Source: Heliocybe sulcata (Eukaryota > Basidiomycota > Agaricomycetes > Gloeophyllales > Gloeophyllaceae). From it: 64,000 nucleotides of DNA. Below the pieces are notes generated by a model that worked only from the letters and a program-made list of their open reading frames with translations, was not told the DNA's origin and did no database searches. This document shows positions 45,804 to 58,939 of this stretch, piece by piece (the first letter of the stretch is position 1; each line of letters starts with the position of its first letter). Location of the stretch: NCBI GenBank assembly GCA_004369045.1, contig ML213514.1, forward strand, positions 790,596-854,595, read 5' to 3'. The translations under genes and the position numbers were made by a program.

Positions 45804-48800
45804 GGTGCTATTAAGTACAGATTATTGGGTTTGTGTAAGCTGAAGGGTATCCAGGTGCAAGAATGGTGGGGAGAGAAACGCCATGCAGGAGCGGCAGGCT
45901 TCATATATGCCGCACCTAGCGTCCACCTTGACGTCAGAGTGGCTGTGTAGGGCAAAGCGGCCACGTGGCGATCGGAGCCGGGCCTCATGCACGGCGACGG
46001 GGAAGACGCGAAGGCCCGTCGCAACCACGACGGTTCACGAAATATATTTCGCCATGTACTGTACTGTTGAAAAGAACGCGACAAAGTTGGGGATAATTCG
46101 GGCCACACTGGTGCGTTATCATATTAATCATGGAAGGATCCAGTTTTACAGTTCCTGCGACAAGTGTAACTTATCTCCAGTGGCACTGTCGGAAGTAATT
46201 TAGGTACGTCTTGCGTTCCTGTAATGATTATGATAAGGTTAAGCGCACAGTAAGCGTGCCAATGGACTAATGGAACTTGAGACCTGCGCGCCTTCAGAGG
46301 GCGCGGAATCATTTCATTGGCGAAGCCTCTGGGATATCAAATTAAACGGATCCGGAGCTCGACACGGTGCACCTCTCAGGTAGTTGCCATTACTTCGGCC
46401 ATGGTGGCTGGACTCCTTGTTCAATGGTTGACGCGGAACGTTGGTGCCCCGCTAACTGAAGTACTGAAATTTGTCTTTCAGGTAATGTTGGGTTAGCTGG
46501 GCAGGGGACGAACAAAGTACGAGGGTCTGTGCCGCGCCTTTGTGAAGCGTCCTGATATTGCTGGTCGTATGAGGGAGCACCGTGCTAGAGTTGGACACTC
46601 CCAATAAGTGCGTTCATGTAGCCCCTGCTGCGTGACTGTCTTCTGCGCAGAATGTCAGCGAGGAAAGCAATGATCGCAACCCAGAAGGGACAGATGCCCG
46701 TCTGACCTCTAGCTCCTTATACAGGATCTGGGTATACTCACTTCTGGCAGGGTCTCATCGATTTCTGGTTCATATGAACTTCCGTGATGCAGACCATAGA
46801 ATGGTGTTTGTTCCAGTGGTAAATCGATTGCTCGGAATTAGCCAGGCCAGCTTGAAGTCCGGAACTTGCGTCGCCTTCGGGACGAGGAGAACTCTGAGAA
46901 GGCCGAGACAGTTACAGGTGGATGTCTTAACCTGTCGTATTTCTGGAGGGGTTGGCGATAACCAGACCGTGCAAGATAGGGTCAAGATGGCCACAGTGGT
47001 GCTCCGTACGACAGCAGCGGTCGTCCATCCTCCTCGCTGCGGCCACTGTCACCTGGTCTGGTTTCCAAGAGCGTCCTGGATACAGAATGCTGTATGCGAT
47101 AAGTGAGTGAACGAGATCGCCTCAATATTGATTTACGCAGCCTAATATGCCGCACCAAGGACTTGATCAAGCGAGCTGCTTTGTCTCCCTGCTATCACGG
47201 TTCAAATCCGAGGGAGGCTCGAGTGTCAGCGTCAGGGCGATTGACCGATCGTTCCACTCTGCGTTCCTCTGGCCTTTGCGGGGAGATACATCTGTCCAGC
47301 GCCGAGAAGGGCTGATGAACGACCACTCTTCCCAGACGCTCAGTCTGCGATGGTCGGACTCACGATATAGAGACAGGACCAACTTATGCGTTGACAGATT
47401 TCAAGGACAGAAGCGAGCAGCGCAAAGCATGGGCAGTGGTAGCGAAATGCCGGACAAGTATGAAGCTTCGGACTAAGAGAGAGCAAGAAGATCGCGGCTC
47501 TCGACTGGAGGGAATCTGTTGCTGATTAGAGGCCGACCGCATCCTCCTGGAGTGGTCAAGTAGAGTGTCCGCTGCATAGGCCTGCATTGTTGGGAGCTCC
47601 TGATAGCTCTAAGAGCAACGGTTAGCTTCTGGAGGTGAGAGAGCCGGGGTAGAGAGCGTAACGATGAGTCAAGTCACATTCATTTCCTATCCTATCACGT
47701 TTCATTCTCATGCTAGTACTAAGACAGGCGGCAGCCATTACCTTCAAACTCTACCTGCCAGCATTTAGCTCAACGTCAACGTTGGCTCTGTAGAGGTAAG
47801 CTGTACTGCTATTCAGGCAGTATAACTATAACGGGGGCTCAATTGTATGTGCAGGTCTTGAGGAACATCTGATCGTAGCGGTGATCACGATATGGCCGGC
47901 ATCGTGAGGACCCATGAACAGCCTCAGGATTGGAACGATCAAGCTAGGCTCTCGGTCTGTCGCTGCGCTTGACGGAGACGTGAGAATGCTTACTCTCTGC
48001 CTACCCTGTGCCCGCTTTCGCAGATCAGGATGGCCTTCTGCGATATTGTCCTTGGGAATAATAGCACGCAGGTGAGGAGTCGCGGAAGTATCCAGGAAGA
48101 ACTACTGACTAACTCCTCGAGCAGATCGGTCCTGCGCCCGAGCAAAAGTCGCAGCCACCCGACGGCTCATAGGCTGTTATCAGATGTTTGTGTGGGGACC
48201 GAGATGAGACAGGATATATCGAAAATACCAGTTTCGTCCCTACAGTAAGTATTTTTGGTAGGTTGTCCTGGATAGGTATGTTGTCCGTGGAACGCAGTGG
48301 CGTTAACCCACTTCCTCGGGTATCCTCTGATGGTGTTACGTTACGCAGGATTTTAGGGCCGCAGCTACGACGTCTCTTCTCTCCCTCCGATTTCGAAATA
48401 AGCCGGAGGACGCCCTGACTGGACTCCCTTCTATCCTAGATTTTCGCGCAATGTTCAGTTATGAATGGCTGGTCGTCGCTTGTTTCATGACTGGTGCCAG
48501 CCTGCCTGATTTATGAAGTCCCGAGGGTCGACTGTTCTCTGGCCAGAAGAAGTACTGTATCCAGGGTGAGATGTGGAAGCTATATGAAAACCTTAAACCT
48601 TGGATCTTTCTATCGACTTCGAATCATGCAGCTAGCTAAACCAGTGACGAAGGCACAAGTACTTCCTGGGTGCCCTCGGCCTCCGCTACGTTACCGAGGA
48701 TCTGAGGTGTGCTCCGGCACACAATTCTCGCTGTGAGGAAGACACGGTTGCTATTCTCTCATGTTCTTTACGGGTATAATCGGACAATGGCAGGAGGCTA

Positions 48801-49224
48801 GCAAGCTAGCTGCGGTAAGTATCTCGTCTATAGTTAAGCAGCTGATTCTCCTTGTCCATAAGCTCGCCGCGGACACATTTAGGTTGCCGCCATCCCGAGA
48901 TCAGTCGAAGGTCACGACTAAAGCCTCCGGTGATGTGCACCAGGAACATTCTATTTTGGTCTTCTAGCCGCTGAAAGCTACGTCGCCCGATAGGACTCGG
49001 GGCCGAAGATCAGAGTCGCGAAGAATGCTAACTTACCAGGTGACGAGTTTAATCTAGGTGTTGTATGGTCGCAAGTCCACGACCGAGTTATAAATATCTC
49101 GACAGCTCACGCCAACTTCTATAAAGCTGAATCAAAGCAAGTAATAGAGACTCGCTGTGTACTGCGCAGTCTCGCCTTACTACCAGCATAAGAACCTGGT
49201 CTCCTGGCTCGCTCGGTTCGGGGC
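45804..49224. other. Unassigned 3.4-kb region
   Basis: I find no recognisable protein. Some plus-strand stretches look exon-like with plausible splice sites, for example VAGLLVQWLTRNVGAPLTEV near 46405-46490, and MAFCDIVLGNNSTQ ending at a GT donor near 48071. They might belong to a degenerate or divergent multi-exon gene on the plus strand. A B-box-like ggttcaaatcc at 47200 lacks the other parts of a tRNA gene. Confidence 0.35.
49089..49096 (+). promoter_or_regulatory. TATA-like box of the amylase gene
   Basis: TATAAATA lies 129 bases before the first ATG at 49225; a second weaker ctataaag follows at about 49119. Confidence 0.4.
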
Positions 49225-52221
49225 ATGCCCAGTCTAGAGAAGATGAAGTTCTGTTCGATACTAGCAGTGTTCGGACTTGCTAGCTTGACCGTCAGCAGTG
49301 TCGCATCCGTGCTTCCAAGATCGCCATCTGGAAACAAGAGTACGTGTTGTACACTTCGTTGTGGGAGCTTTGTCTTATTCTCCCTCAGCCGTCATCGTGC
49401 AAATGTTTGAATGGGACTGGTCAGTAGCACGTCGTTCGCACTTGATAACTCGTACTGAATCAGTCTGCAGGGACAGTCTTGCGTCGGAATGTACCGATTT
49501 CCTAGGACCTGCAGGTATGTTTCACCATATTCCAAGGAAACTATAGTTTACTGCTCGTGACTTTGAAGGATACGGCTTTGTTCAAGGTGATTTAGCTCGG
49601 ATGTCCTTTGCCATCTTTTGTATATTCATGTGTCCCTAGCGAGCCCAGCCCAGGAGCACATCACAGGTGAGAGCCACGTGCCACACGTCGAATTTACTGC
49701 TGATCGACCTCACGTCTTAGGGACGCAGTGGTGGACAGACTACCAGCCTGTCTCCTACATTCTTACCAGCAAGCGAGGGGACGAAGCACAGTATCAAAGT
49801 ATGATTGACACATGTCATGCCGCAGGCGTTAGGGTCATTGCAGGTATTGTTTTGCAGACTACAACTTGAACCTGCGTACAAGTTGACGAACAACGTATGC
49901 AGACACTATCTTTAATCACATGACTGGCATGGACTCTGGTAATCCGAGTTCAGTATTGTGTACCGGAGCGAGGGCTGATGGCATTTTCGATAGGGACTGG
50001 GACTGCTGGCAGCAGTATGTAATTGCCGGCTTCTCGTTCCGTTCACTTGATTGACGAGATTGCATAGCATTCACTCACTACGACTATCCGGGCATATACC
50101 AATATACAGTGAGTAGACTAGCCAACGTCGGGTTTACTGACTGACGATGATTTACCCAGGACTTCCACCACTGCGGCGGCGAGCCGGACGACACCATTGT
50201 CAACTACGACAACAGAACCGAAGTTCAGGAATGTCAGCTTGACGGTCTCGCAGAGTGAGCATTTGTCCACTACATTGTCATCAATAATGAACACTGAGAC
50301 ATGCTTTTGAAGCTTGGATACAGAGGCTGAGTATGTCAGGAGTACCCTCGCTGCGTATGGAAACCACCTGCTCAGCATGGGCGTGGATGGTCTGCGCCTT
50401 GACGCCGCCAAGCGTGAGGATCATCTCTTTTAGCATTTCCTTAGTTTGACTGCTCAGCGTGGACTCTGCTGCTTTCTAGATATCGCTGCGACCTCCCTTG
50501 CCAATATTACCAGTCGACTCACTGGATCCCCATACATTACATGCGAGGTATGTAGGTTAGACTCCGGTGCCGCTTATCTATGCTTATAGTTACATCAGAC
50601 TATATGGGGTTACGGAGAGCCCATTCAGCCTACCGAGTACGTCGGTATTGGAGACGCACAAGAGTGAGTGCCCTGCCTAGAATTGGAGCGGCAACGCATT
50701 TACTCCTCCTAAGGTTCCGGTATACTACCGCGTTACAAAATGCATTCACCAGCGCTGGCATATCTAGTCTGGAGGATCTGGACGACCAAGGTGAGTCTCG
50801 GGCGATGATTACAGATATCCATGCTAAATATCGCCGAATAGGTTGGGTGGACTCTAACAAGGCGAACGTATTCGTGGCCGACCACGACACGGAACGAGTT
50901 CGTTCTTTCGTACTTTGTCGATCAAAGTTGTCTGACTGCACAATTCTGCGATATAGAACGGGAACTCACTGAACTATAATTCCGCAAACAATGCCTATGT
51001 GCTGGCTATGATATTCTCTCTGTACGCCTGTTATGACTGCTGAACAGTGCGATTATTCTTATACTATATTAGAGCTCATCCCTATGGAACACCTACCATC
51101 CTTTCCAGCTATGAGTATTCCACCACAGACGACGGTGCTCCCAACAGTGGTATGTGAGAGTGTGCAGGGCTACCCGTCACGGCCATAACGGAATCTTTCA
51201 GGTACTGGAACGTGCTCGGGAACTGGAGGAGAAAACGGATGGTATGTATGTGGCTACCATGTGCCTGCAGTAATACTGATATCCGCTCTTACTAGGTTGT
51301 GTCAACACCGATGGATAGCCGTCTCTGGTATGGTCGGATTTAGGAATAACGTCGGCTCTGCGGCGTTGGTCGACTGGGTGGCACCTAGCTCTCAGCAAGT
51401 AGCCTTCGGAAGAGGTTTGACACGCATCCTTTCTTATATAGCTTCTCCCCCTGATCCGCTTTCAGGGTCGGCCGGTTTCGTTGCCATCAACAACGAGGAC
51501 ACTAGCTGGACAGCGACATTCTCAACTTCGTTGCCTGCTGGGACATACTGCGATGTGATCCATGGGAGTGTTTCAGATGGAACGTGTTCCACCACGACGT
51601 GAGGATTCTATTTTCCCCGATATCGGTACATTTACCAACATGGCTCCAGATACACTGTATCCTCGGACGGCACATTCTCAGCCACAATTAATGCTTATGA
51701 TGCCATCGCCATACATACTGGGGCTACCGCTACAGCGTCATCCGTGACGACCGTAGCTGTCACCTTCTCTGAAACCGCGACGACGACGTGGGGCGAGGTA
51801 CGCTTAGAACGATAGACCTAGCGTGGTGTTGCAGTTTGCTCACGGTGAGGGACACAGCACATCTTTGTTACCGGAAGTCTCTCTCAATTAGGATCATGGA
51901 ACCCGGATAATGCTGTGAGTGCCATGAGAACTATAGTGGACGCTTCTTGGCCGGCCAACATACTCTATGTCATGCAGATCGCCCTCTCCTCCGCCAACTA
52001 TCCCGACTGGACTGTTGTCATCGACCTGCCGACAGACACTACGTTTGAATACAAGTTTATTCGTAAAGAGAGCGACGGAAGTGTTCGTGGATCTTGTTCG
52101 TATAATAATAAGCAACGCTCATCGGAGTTTCGCTTTACAGGTCGAATGGGAGTCTGATCCGAACAGGAGTGCTTCTACAAGCTTGTCAGCTACCCTGACT
52201 CTTACCGACACTTGGCGCTAG
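49225..52221 (+). CDS. Secreted GH13 alpha-amylase with C-terminal CBM20
   Basis: It hydrolyses internal alpha-1,4 bonds of starch or glycogen outside the cell. A signal peptide is visible ([20 protein letters not shown]); the first ATG, 18 bases upstream, adds MPSLEK, so the start may be at 49243. The catalytic barrel shows [29 protein letters not shown] (region I), [11 protein letters not shown] with the nucleophile Asp, YITCE with the acid/base Glu, and FVADHDTER with the third carboxylate. The C-terminal starch-binding module reads [43 protein letters not shown] and [10 protein letters not shown], as in CBM20. It resembles the bacterial/animal-like subgroup of amylases seen in basidiomycetes. 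About 14 short introns split it; all catalytic residues are kept. Confidence 0.9.
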
Positions 52222-52837
52222 GTGAAGCGGCGTAATATGGAGCTTGTGGGGTCATATTTTGTTTCATTGACTAGTGCTTGTAGTACTCTTCAACCACAAT
52301 GTGCGTGCGGCGCTCTGACATAGTACCTAAGTTGAACTGCAAGATTGGGACTACATACGCTTCCTGAATTTGCATAGCAGCTCGCAACAGTTTGGCCTCC
52401 GCAGATGACGAGAGCTAGCCAGATATCTTCGGTCGAGCCGCCGGAGCATGGCTGAATCTTGAGGGATACAGTAACGCGCAAGCAGAACTACAGCACACAT
52501 ATGTACATGCATCTGAGACACGATTGCTGCGCCGCCGACAAGCCATTCATAAAGCCCTCTGCCGCCTGAAATGCTCCCGAATTCTATATAGGAGGAGAGT
52601 ACACCATTGAATGTCTGCATGGCAAAGACGACCATTCATATACAGGTCGAAATTGAGACAGAACGCGTAGGGTCGTGCCTCGAAATGTCTAGCGATCATA
52701 TTCGGAAATCACAACAGCGTGCCATACAGTTTTGAGATAATACTTTAGGGAGGTGGACGTGGACGGTGTATGCAGCAGTGTCCGTCAGCCCGCAATCCGA
52801 ATGGCCACGCATTCGCACTCTCCGCACCTCTTACGAG
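52222..52837. other. Convergent intergenic region
   Basis: Lies between the 3' ends of the amylase and acyl-CoA oxidase genes. No gene seen. Confidence 0.45.
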
Positions 52838-54895
52838 TCATAGCAAGGCCTTCCAAGTCCTTGTACTCCCTTCTGCCCCACAGTCGCCCATAGATTGGGA
52901 GGCTTTGTAGACAGGAGCCCCCGCAAACGGCAGCGACTCCACGAACCTCTCCCATCCTTCGTTCGTGACGATAGGAGCCGTGACGTAGGCATCGGCATGC
53001 AAGTTATCTACCAATTCTCGAAGAGAAGGGTACAGCTTGGTGGCAGCATTCGTCCACTGACGCTTCAGCTTAATCTGCGGGATACCTTCATGCTCCACAT
53101 ACTACCCCTCATCGGAGGATATCACAGAAGCGACATAGAGATCGATGATCCTGGAGTCCACGCCGAGTTCCACGGCAGCATCAAACGCACAGCGATGGCC
53201 GATAGCTTCCATGAGCTGCTGACAGTGCGGTAACAGCAGGGTTTCTATGCCGGCTGCTCTGTGGTCAGCACTAGGGATTTCATCCCTGAATTGTTTGATC
53301 AGGTCTTGCTCATGTTTTGCCAAGATGCCCATGCCATCCGAAGTAGCGGGCGGATTGAGACGCCCCAAAAGGATGTCCATAGCGAATCCTTTGAGAAGAG
53401 GATTAGTTTGAATTCTGAATGACGTACGTCGCTCCTGCAACTTACTGATGGAAATCCCGAGAACGTCGCCTTCAGCTATAGCCGCCCCTCTAAGGCGATC
53501 GATAGAAAGGAACACTCACCTCCAGAACGGATAATTGGTTGAATTCGAAAAGACCCTAAGCTCCGCATCTGTCGCCAAGAGTGCGTAGACTGCTGTGAAC
53601 ATGGCTCATGATAGTGATTTTGAACAAGGCAGCCGTGAGATGTTTGTCGAAAATCGATGCGTCGGGTGTCGTGAACCGCCTATGTGATACTTCAGAGAAT
53701 GCCTCCATCACTTTGATTTGAGCGATCGCCGTGATGATGGGTAGATATTGCGTGCTGAAGGAGGCAATTGGTCTACGGATCCGTCCCAAAGTGTCCCTGA
53801 CCTCTCTGCGGAGGCTATATCGCCCAGCTATGCAGGAGGCAATCCTCAGCGCAGAGAGACCATACGCGCCCATGGACAGTGTCCCCGATATGACCCTGGA
53901 GATATGGTAAAAGAATTCCGTACGCGGGTCTTCACTCCGCTGTTCGCTTCCGAGGAGGGCGGTCTGAGGGAGGGGTACGTCGTGAAAGTATGTTATAGAA
54001 TGCTGAACAGGATGTCCACCCCCACGAAGAGGCAAGGGTCTGGTGTATAGTCATATGAGAATGCAGAGACAGGTCTGGATCATAGCTTACTTGCAGATGA
54101 CCCCTTCGTTCATGGTGGTACCGTCGTGAAGCCGTACCACGAACGGCCTAATGCCACGGTCTTCTCCATTGACGACAAGGCGAGCAAATACGATCGCCAC
54201 ACAAGGTATCCCGCACGGCGCAGTGGGAGGCATGAATCTGGTCATCTCTCAGTATATGTAGTTCGTACACAGTGCCGATGCCGGTACTTACTTAGCGGCT
54301 CTGTCGTGAGGTGTACGAAGCAAGAAGCGACCGTCTGGCATCTGAGTCGCTGTGGTCTCCAAACTTATGGCATCTAAGCCGTGGCCAACTTCAGTGAGGC
54401 AGTATTGTCCGCTGCACAGAGAATGAACACTGTCAGCGCGTCAACAACATGGAGCGAGCCACACACGTCAGCCTGTATGAAAGCAAGTCTTCCAGCAAAC
54501 CACGAATTTCAGGTCTTCCAGAGGCAAACATGGCCAGGGTGCCACAGCACAGGTTGTAGTGGATGGTCAGCAATGTCGCCACCGATCCGTCCATCATAAG
54601 CACGGGATCAGAGTGGAACTCCCAATATTTGCTTGACAACGTCAGAACATCTTCGGCGGTCAGATCTATATTGGTTCGTGAGACATGGCACGGCCTGCTT
54701 CATAATCAGACAGCGAGACATACGGTAGGCATTGACTATTGCCTTGGCTCTAGCATATGATAGCCTCACACGCTCTGGCAAGGGTAGCCCTTCGGATGGG
54801 ACTCTAAAGAGAGCGGTAGTCGCAAGGGCGGTCGAAATATTCATGCCTGTCAGATATGAAGGGCAAGCAGGCAGCACGGGGTTATCTGCATCCAT
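52838..54895 (-). CDS. Acyl-CoA oxidase/dehydrogenase family protein
   Basis: The start is MDADNPVLPACPSYLTGMNI. Next come LTAEDVLTLSSKYWEFHSDP, VATLLTIHYNLCCGTLAMFA, a flavin-domain region with ATLQPDG-like and ARLVVNGEDRG-like pieces around 54120-54370, then GGHPVQHSITYFHDVPLPQT, ISGTLSMGAYGLSALRIASC, RPIASFSTQYLPIITAIAQI and HLTAALFKITIMSHVH. This is the acyl-CoA oxidase fold, FAD-dependent, doing the first step of beta-oxidation with hydrogen peroxide as by-product. The C-terminal part (about 52838-53515) is helical and ends RTWKALL, with no SKL-type peroxisome signal. A run of TA repeats lies 19-33 bases upstream. Many short introns; exact joins uncertain. Confidence 0.8.
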
Positions 54896-54913
54896 CTAGC
54901 AGGCTAGCTTTCG

Positions 54914-54928
54914 TATATATATATATAT
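54914..54928 (-). repeat. TA microsatellite at the acyl-CoA oxidase promoter
   Basis: Fifteen bases of alternating T and A sit 19-33 bases before the minus-strand start at 54895. It may act as the TATA element, and its length could vary between strains and tune expression. Confidence 0.7.
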
Positions 54929-56200
54929 CTGCGTCTCGGCTCAGATGTGAGACTCGATAGCATAGGAACGAGGTTTCATCCCGATTCCTTGCTACGAGGT
55001 GTTCTCGAGAAGCCCGAGGTTCGCCGTCCCCGGCAAGTGTGGGATTTATCTGCTGTGGTATGCCTTCGGCTCTGACCTTTGACCGTCAGGCTTGTTCGGA
55101 CAGCGGGGGACCAGTTCCAGTGAGGCTGGCAAGTGCTCGGAGCGTAAGATTATCCCTCTCGGCATCGAATGGTCCGACAGCCCTCCAATGTCCCTCGACG
55201 ACGGTGCTGACACCATACTGGACAAGGTAGATTGGATCCGTGCTGCACCAAACTGATTGGGGAACGCATGTCTTCCCTGCCGCACGAAGACCGTGAAGAG
55301 CGAACGGAGCGTCAATGTGAAAATGATGCACGCAAAACTCTTCTGATGGTAGAGGGGGCAGCACCGGTCAACTCTTCGAGACTTGTCCCTTTAGGCAGAC
55401 CGTGGAGCAAGTAACAAGCCAGTGGCTAATGCGAGGTGACATTCTGTGCCTGCACCAGGGAGACAGTCGACGCAGTTCCAAATCGATGTGCCCGAATATC
55501 AGCTCTTCGACTCTTGCAAACACGTCCACCAGCAAAAGCCACTTCCTGCTATCAGGCCCTGGAATAAATCTGGAACGATCTGATCGGAGTATGTGTTGCG
55601 GATATATTCGAGGGAGGGGATGCCGTCACGCAGCGCATATTACGAGTTGAAGCAGGGCGTGGAAGCCTCACTGTCGGGCAACACGGCCGGAACGCACGCT
55701 AGTCCAACCTATGGGGTCCTCGCAACTTCCGGTTTGAATTTCGACTAGACAGTCAGCTATAGCCAGTGAGCACTGTGCATTCATTCGTTGTTCTTTGGCC
55801 AAAGAGGCATCCACCATAGAACAGGCAAGGGTAGAGCTTGCAGTGGCCAGCGCCGAATGGAGAGGCGCAAAGCGGCTGTGATGCGAGCGCAGATATGATT
55901 AGACAGCAATGACAGAATGCCGGAACCACGACCTGGCGAAAGCACCTCATGTAAGTAGGCTTATGATCCCGTAAGGACGAGGATAATCCAAGTTAAGCTC
56001 CGTTGTCCTGACGAGTTTGGCTCCTACTTTCGAGTCTTCAAGCTTGAGAGTAGATCTTTCTATGGTTCACTAATCGGTAATGGAGTTACCTGTCCTGACT
56101 CATGAAAGCGAAACCCTCACCTCCGATGAATCCGTTTCGTCGAAGCAATGTACCTTAGATGTCTCCTCCTCTCCGGAATGCTCACGGCTCCCACAAACTA
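54929..56200. other. Unassigned region between acyl-CoA oxidase and DUF4246 genes
   Basis: A minus-strand open stretch at 55086-55364 (PIYLVQYGVSTVVEGHWRAV) and pieces near 55500-55640 (GIPSLEYIRNTYSDQIVPDL) look possibly coding but match no family I know. The left homologous segment (55901-56051) also lies here. Confidence 0.3.
55901..56051 (-). repeat. Dispersed homologous segment, copy A
   Basis: This stretch shares ordered matches with 62121-62266: agacagcaatgacagaatgc at one end, cgttgtcctgacg in the middle and gcttgagagt at the other end. Read on the minus strand both encode LKL-[EQ]-DS...VRTT-[EK]-L, so they are probably copies of an exon from one gene family, here without an intact gene. 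Confidence 0.55.
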
Positions 56201-58106
56201 CTAATGCTCGCACATGTTGAATTCCATCTCGTACACCATCTCGTTCTGCTGAATGACGAAACTCGCCCGCTCTTCCATCAACTTCAGCCTCTCCTCCTTA
56301 GCTTGCTCAATGGTGATCAGCCCTCCTTTAGCGAGACTGTCGGGCTTCAGCCAATCGGTGACCATCTCGGCAAGCTCGCGCGGAAGTTTTGCCATCAAGG
56401 GCACGCGCTCTAGCTTTCGTGCGTACCATTCAACCTGCTGGGGAGGTACAGAGGATGTCGAGAGGATGCTCGTCGTCGGATCCACGAGAAAGAAGCAAAG
56501 AATCTTGCGGTGGCCAGGTTTTGAAGGGTCTACCAGCTGAAATGGAGAGACGCGGTGCTGCCAGATATTTGGGAAGGCGAGACACTTGCCCTCCTTCGCC
56601 ATGACGTGCCCGAGATCCTGGTTCAGCAGGCCTTCGGACCCCTCAATGCCGTACGCCTTCAGGAAGCCATCGTAGTCGCCGTTCTCGTACTTTATATCCA
56701 TGTCGTCGCATATCGCCGTGCGGAATCTGAGTTTCGACTCGGTGACATTGGACGTGTCGTAGTAGTATATGCCGGTCGCGATGATCCGCTCGTTGTCCAT
56801 CCCCTCGACGTGCCATGACCCGCCCGCGTACTCTGGCTTATCCGGCGTCAAGACGATGTTCGCCATCTTGACGATGACCTGGATTGTCCGCCCCTTCAGT
56901 GTGAAGGTCACTCTGTCTCGGCTGACGTGCGGCGGCGGAGAGAAAGGGCCGGGTTCCGGGATGACAGGCTCTCTGTCTCTGTCCCACTCACCCTTAGCCT
57001 CCGAGTACGCGTCTAGACCAGCTTCTCTGTCGCCTGGATACTGCTTGATAAAGTCCTCCCGCCGAGGCTCTGGCAGCTCACATCCATCGTACCACCTCAC
57101 CGGGTCAACCTGGATTATGGGCTTTCGAGGATTCAGCACATCGGTGAGGACGCGATCCCAGAGCGGCACAAACTTCCCCAGGATGGAGGTGATTGTCGCA
57201 TACAGTGGCTTATGCTCATCGGGATAGAGGTTGTTGATATACGAGAGGCACTTCACTTCGCCCATATCAGAGACCGAGAAGTCGGTCGGGAGCCACTGAT
57301 GCTGCTTTGACATTGTGGACCACCGCTCCTCTCGGGAAGCGATGTCGACCCTACTCTGAATGTATTCTTCGACGGCGGGCACGTGCAAAGTACCGTCCTC
57401 AGGACGCTTTACGAAGGACTTGCCAATGTAAAAGCAATAGAGGGACGGATGGACGAGGTCGAGCACTTGATTATTGCTATTCGGATGCCAGTCTTTCTCT
57501 GCATCCGAGACTGATTCGAGAGTAGACGCTCCTTTCAGCAGGGCCTCTCGAAGTTCGGGCGAAATCAGATTGTAAGACTGGTAGACATTCGGGATATGCA
57601 TCATCTATCGGAGAACATGAGTCTTTGTTCCGGGCGTCAAGGTACTAGCATACCTCTGTGCCAGTCCGCGCGTCGCGCTTGTCTGCTAACCATCTCAACC
57701 AACCGAAAATGTAGTCTAGTTGCGCATCACTGATTTTCGCGTTGGGCCACAATTTGTTGTTGCGCCAGACACAGTCTGCTTCCTCATCTGCCTTAGCCTT
57801 CCTATGAGGTTCCTCGGCATAGGCGGCGCAATCTATGTCTTCGTCTGTATCGTCCTCCTCGATTACAAATTTACCTGGTCGGTCAATCTATGAGTCCCTG
57901 ATGAGGTTCATGTCCTGTTCGACGAACTCTTTCCTCCATTTTTCTACGATCTCGGCGTCTCAAACTTTGGTCCACCAGTTAGGCTTCTCGAGGATTTCTC
58001 CGGCGAATACTCGCATGCGGCGTTCGACGAGGGTAATGAAGTGTTGAGCCGCAGGTTGCGAATAAAAGGGATCGGGAAACTTGATGTCGGCTGTGGACTC
58101 GGACAT
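56201..58106 (-). CDS. DUF4246 protein, N-terminal exon interrupted by stops
   Basis: The long exon (56201-57604) starts MMHIPNVYQSYNLISPELRE and contains SFVKRPEDG, DMGEVKCLSYINNLYPDEHK, WDRVLTDVL, GGSWHVEGMDNERIIATGIY, LAFPNIWQHRVSPFQLVD and GHRKILCFFLVDP. This is DUF4246, a large fungal family with a double-stranded beta-helix fold like 2-oxoglutarate oxygenases; HVE and a later HRV histidine are the likely metal ligands. Upstream, 57640-58106 encodes the family's N-terminus (MSESTADIKFPDPFYSQPAA, EKWRKEFVEQDMNLIRD, FGWLRWLADKRDARTGTE), joined by an intron of 49 bases (57605-57653). That part has two in-frame stops, a TGA near 57960 and a TAG near 57888, with no clean intron over both. Either the gene is newly broken or an internal start is used. 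Confidence 0.75.
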
Positions 58107-58939
58107 CGTGGACGGCGTGTGATACATGCATGTTGCAGGTTGTGATGTAAAATTTCGGAAGTCACACCCTGTGGGACTTAATATAGGAGACCGTCTGATA
58201 ATTAGGAGAGGATGACTTACCCATTCGTCTATGCAAGCCTGGTTCGTACACGCGAGTGCAAAGGCGAGGCAACTCGGTAAGGAGGCGCCCTTGCACAAGG
58301 GCTTTCCGTACGCTGAGCATGAACTGGCATAGATGACTGTCTGGACGAAGCAGCGGAACACGCTCTGGAATGTGGCGAGTAAGAGCGCCCAACTGCGACC
58401 GAGTAACGCGTCGCGCTATTGGCGGCCTTTGCCGATGACGGTGTTGAGCTTGGATGTACGCACCTTGGTATACGCAGCTGTATACATGTAAGTATCTGTC
58501 TTTCTTGATATATTTCACCATCTCTATCTCTGGCTGAACGATTGCGAATATTGGGGACCATTCGGCATCTCAGGCTTTGATATATGCATCGGGTTTCATA
58601 GGTCTACATACGCTGCTCTCCGTTCAAGTGATCTACTTGAACAGGTCCCTCTTCTTCCAATATTATATCCACATATCTGCGTCCTCATACTCAATGGCTC
58701 TGGCCTCACTCAACGTCTTGCTTACGGCCTGAGCCTTTGTAGTCCCCATCTGCGGCGCGATGCCACCTGCCTTAACATCTGTCAGTTTGGCAGCGACTAT
58801 CTCGCGGCCATGCGCTGGAAAAAATCAAGTAGCTTGATGGCAGGCTGCAGCAGCTTATCTGGTCAGCTTTCTTGTTGCTCTCACAGAGAGTATACTATCA
58901 ACTCACAATTGCGTTAATACTATCCTATATGGCTACGAT
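58107..58939. other. Intergenic region upstream of DUF4246
   Basis: I see no gene here. Confidence 0.4.

Noticed and set aside
47140-47220. tRNA-like B-box ggttcaaatcc
   Set aside because: No matching A-box, anticodon arm or pairing acceptor stem was found around it.
56253-57525. Several plus-strand frames opposite DUF4246
   Set aside because: They mirror the long, clearly coding minus-strand DUF4246 exon.
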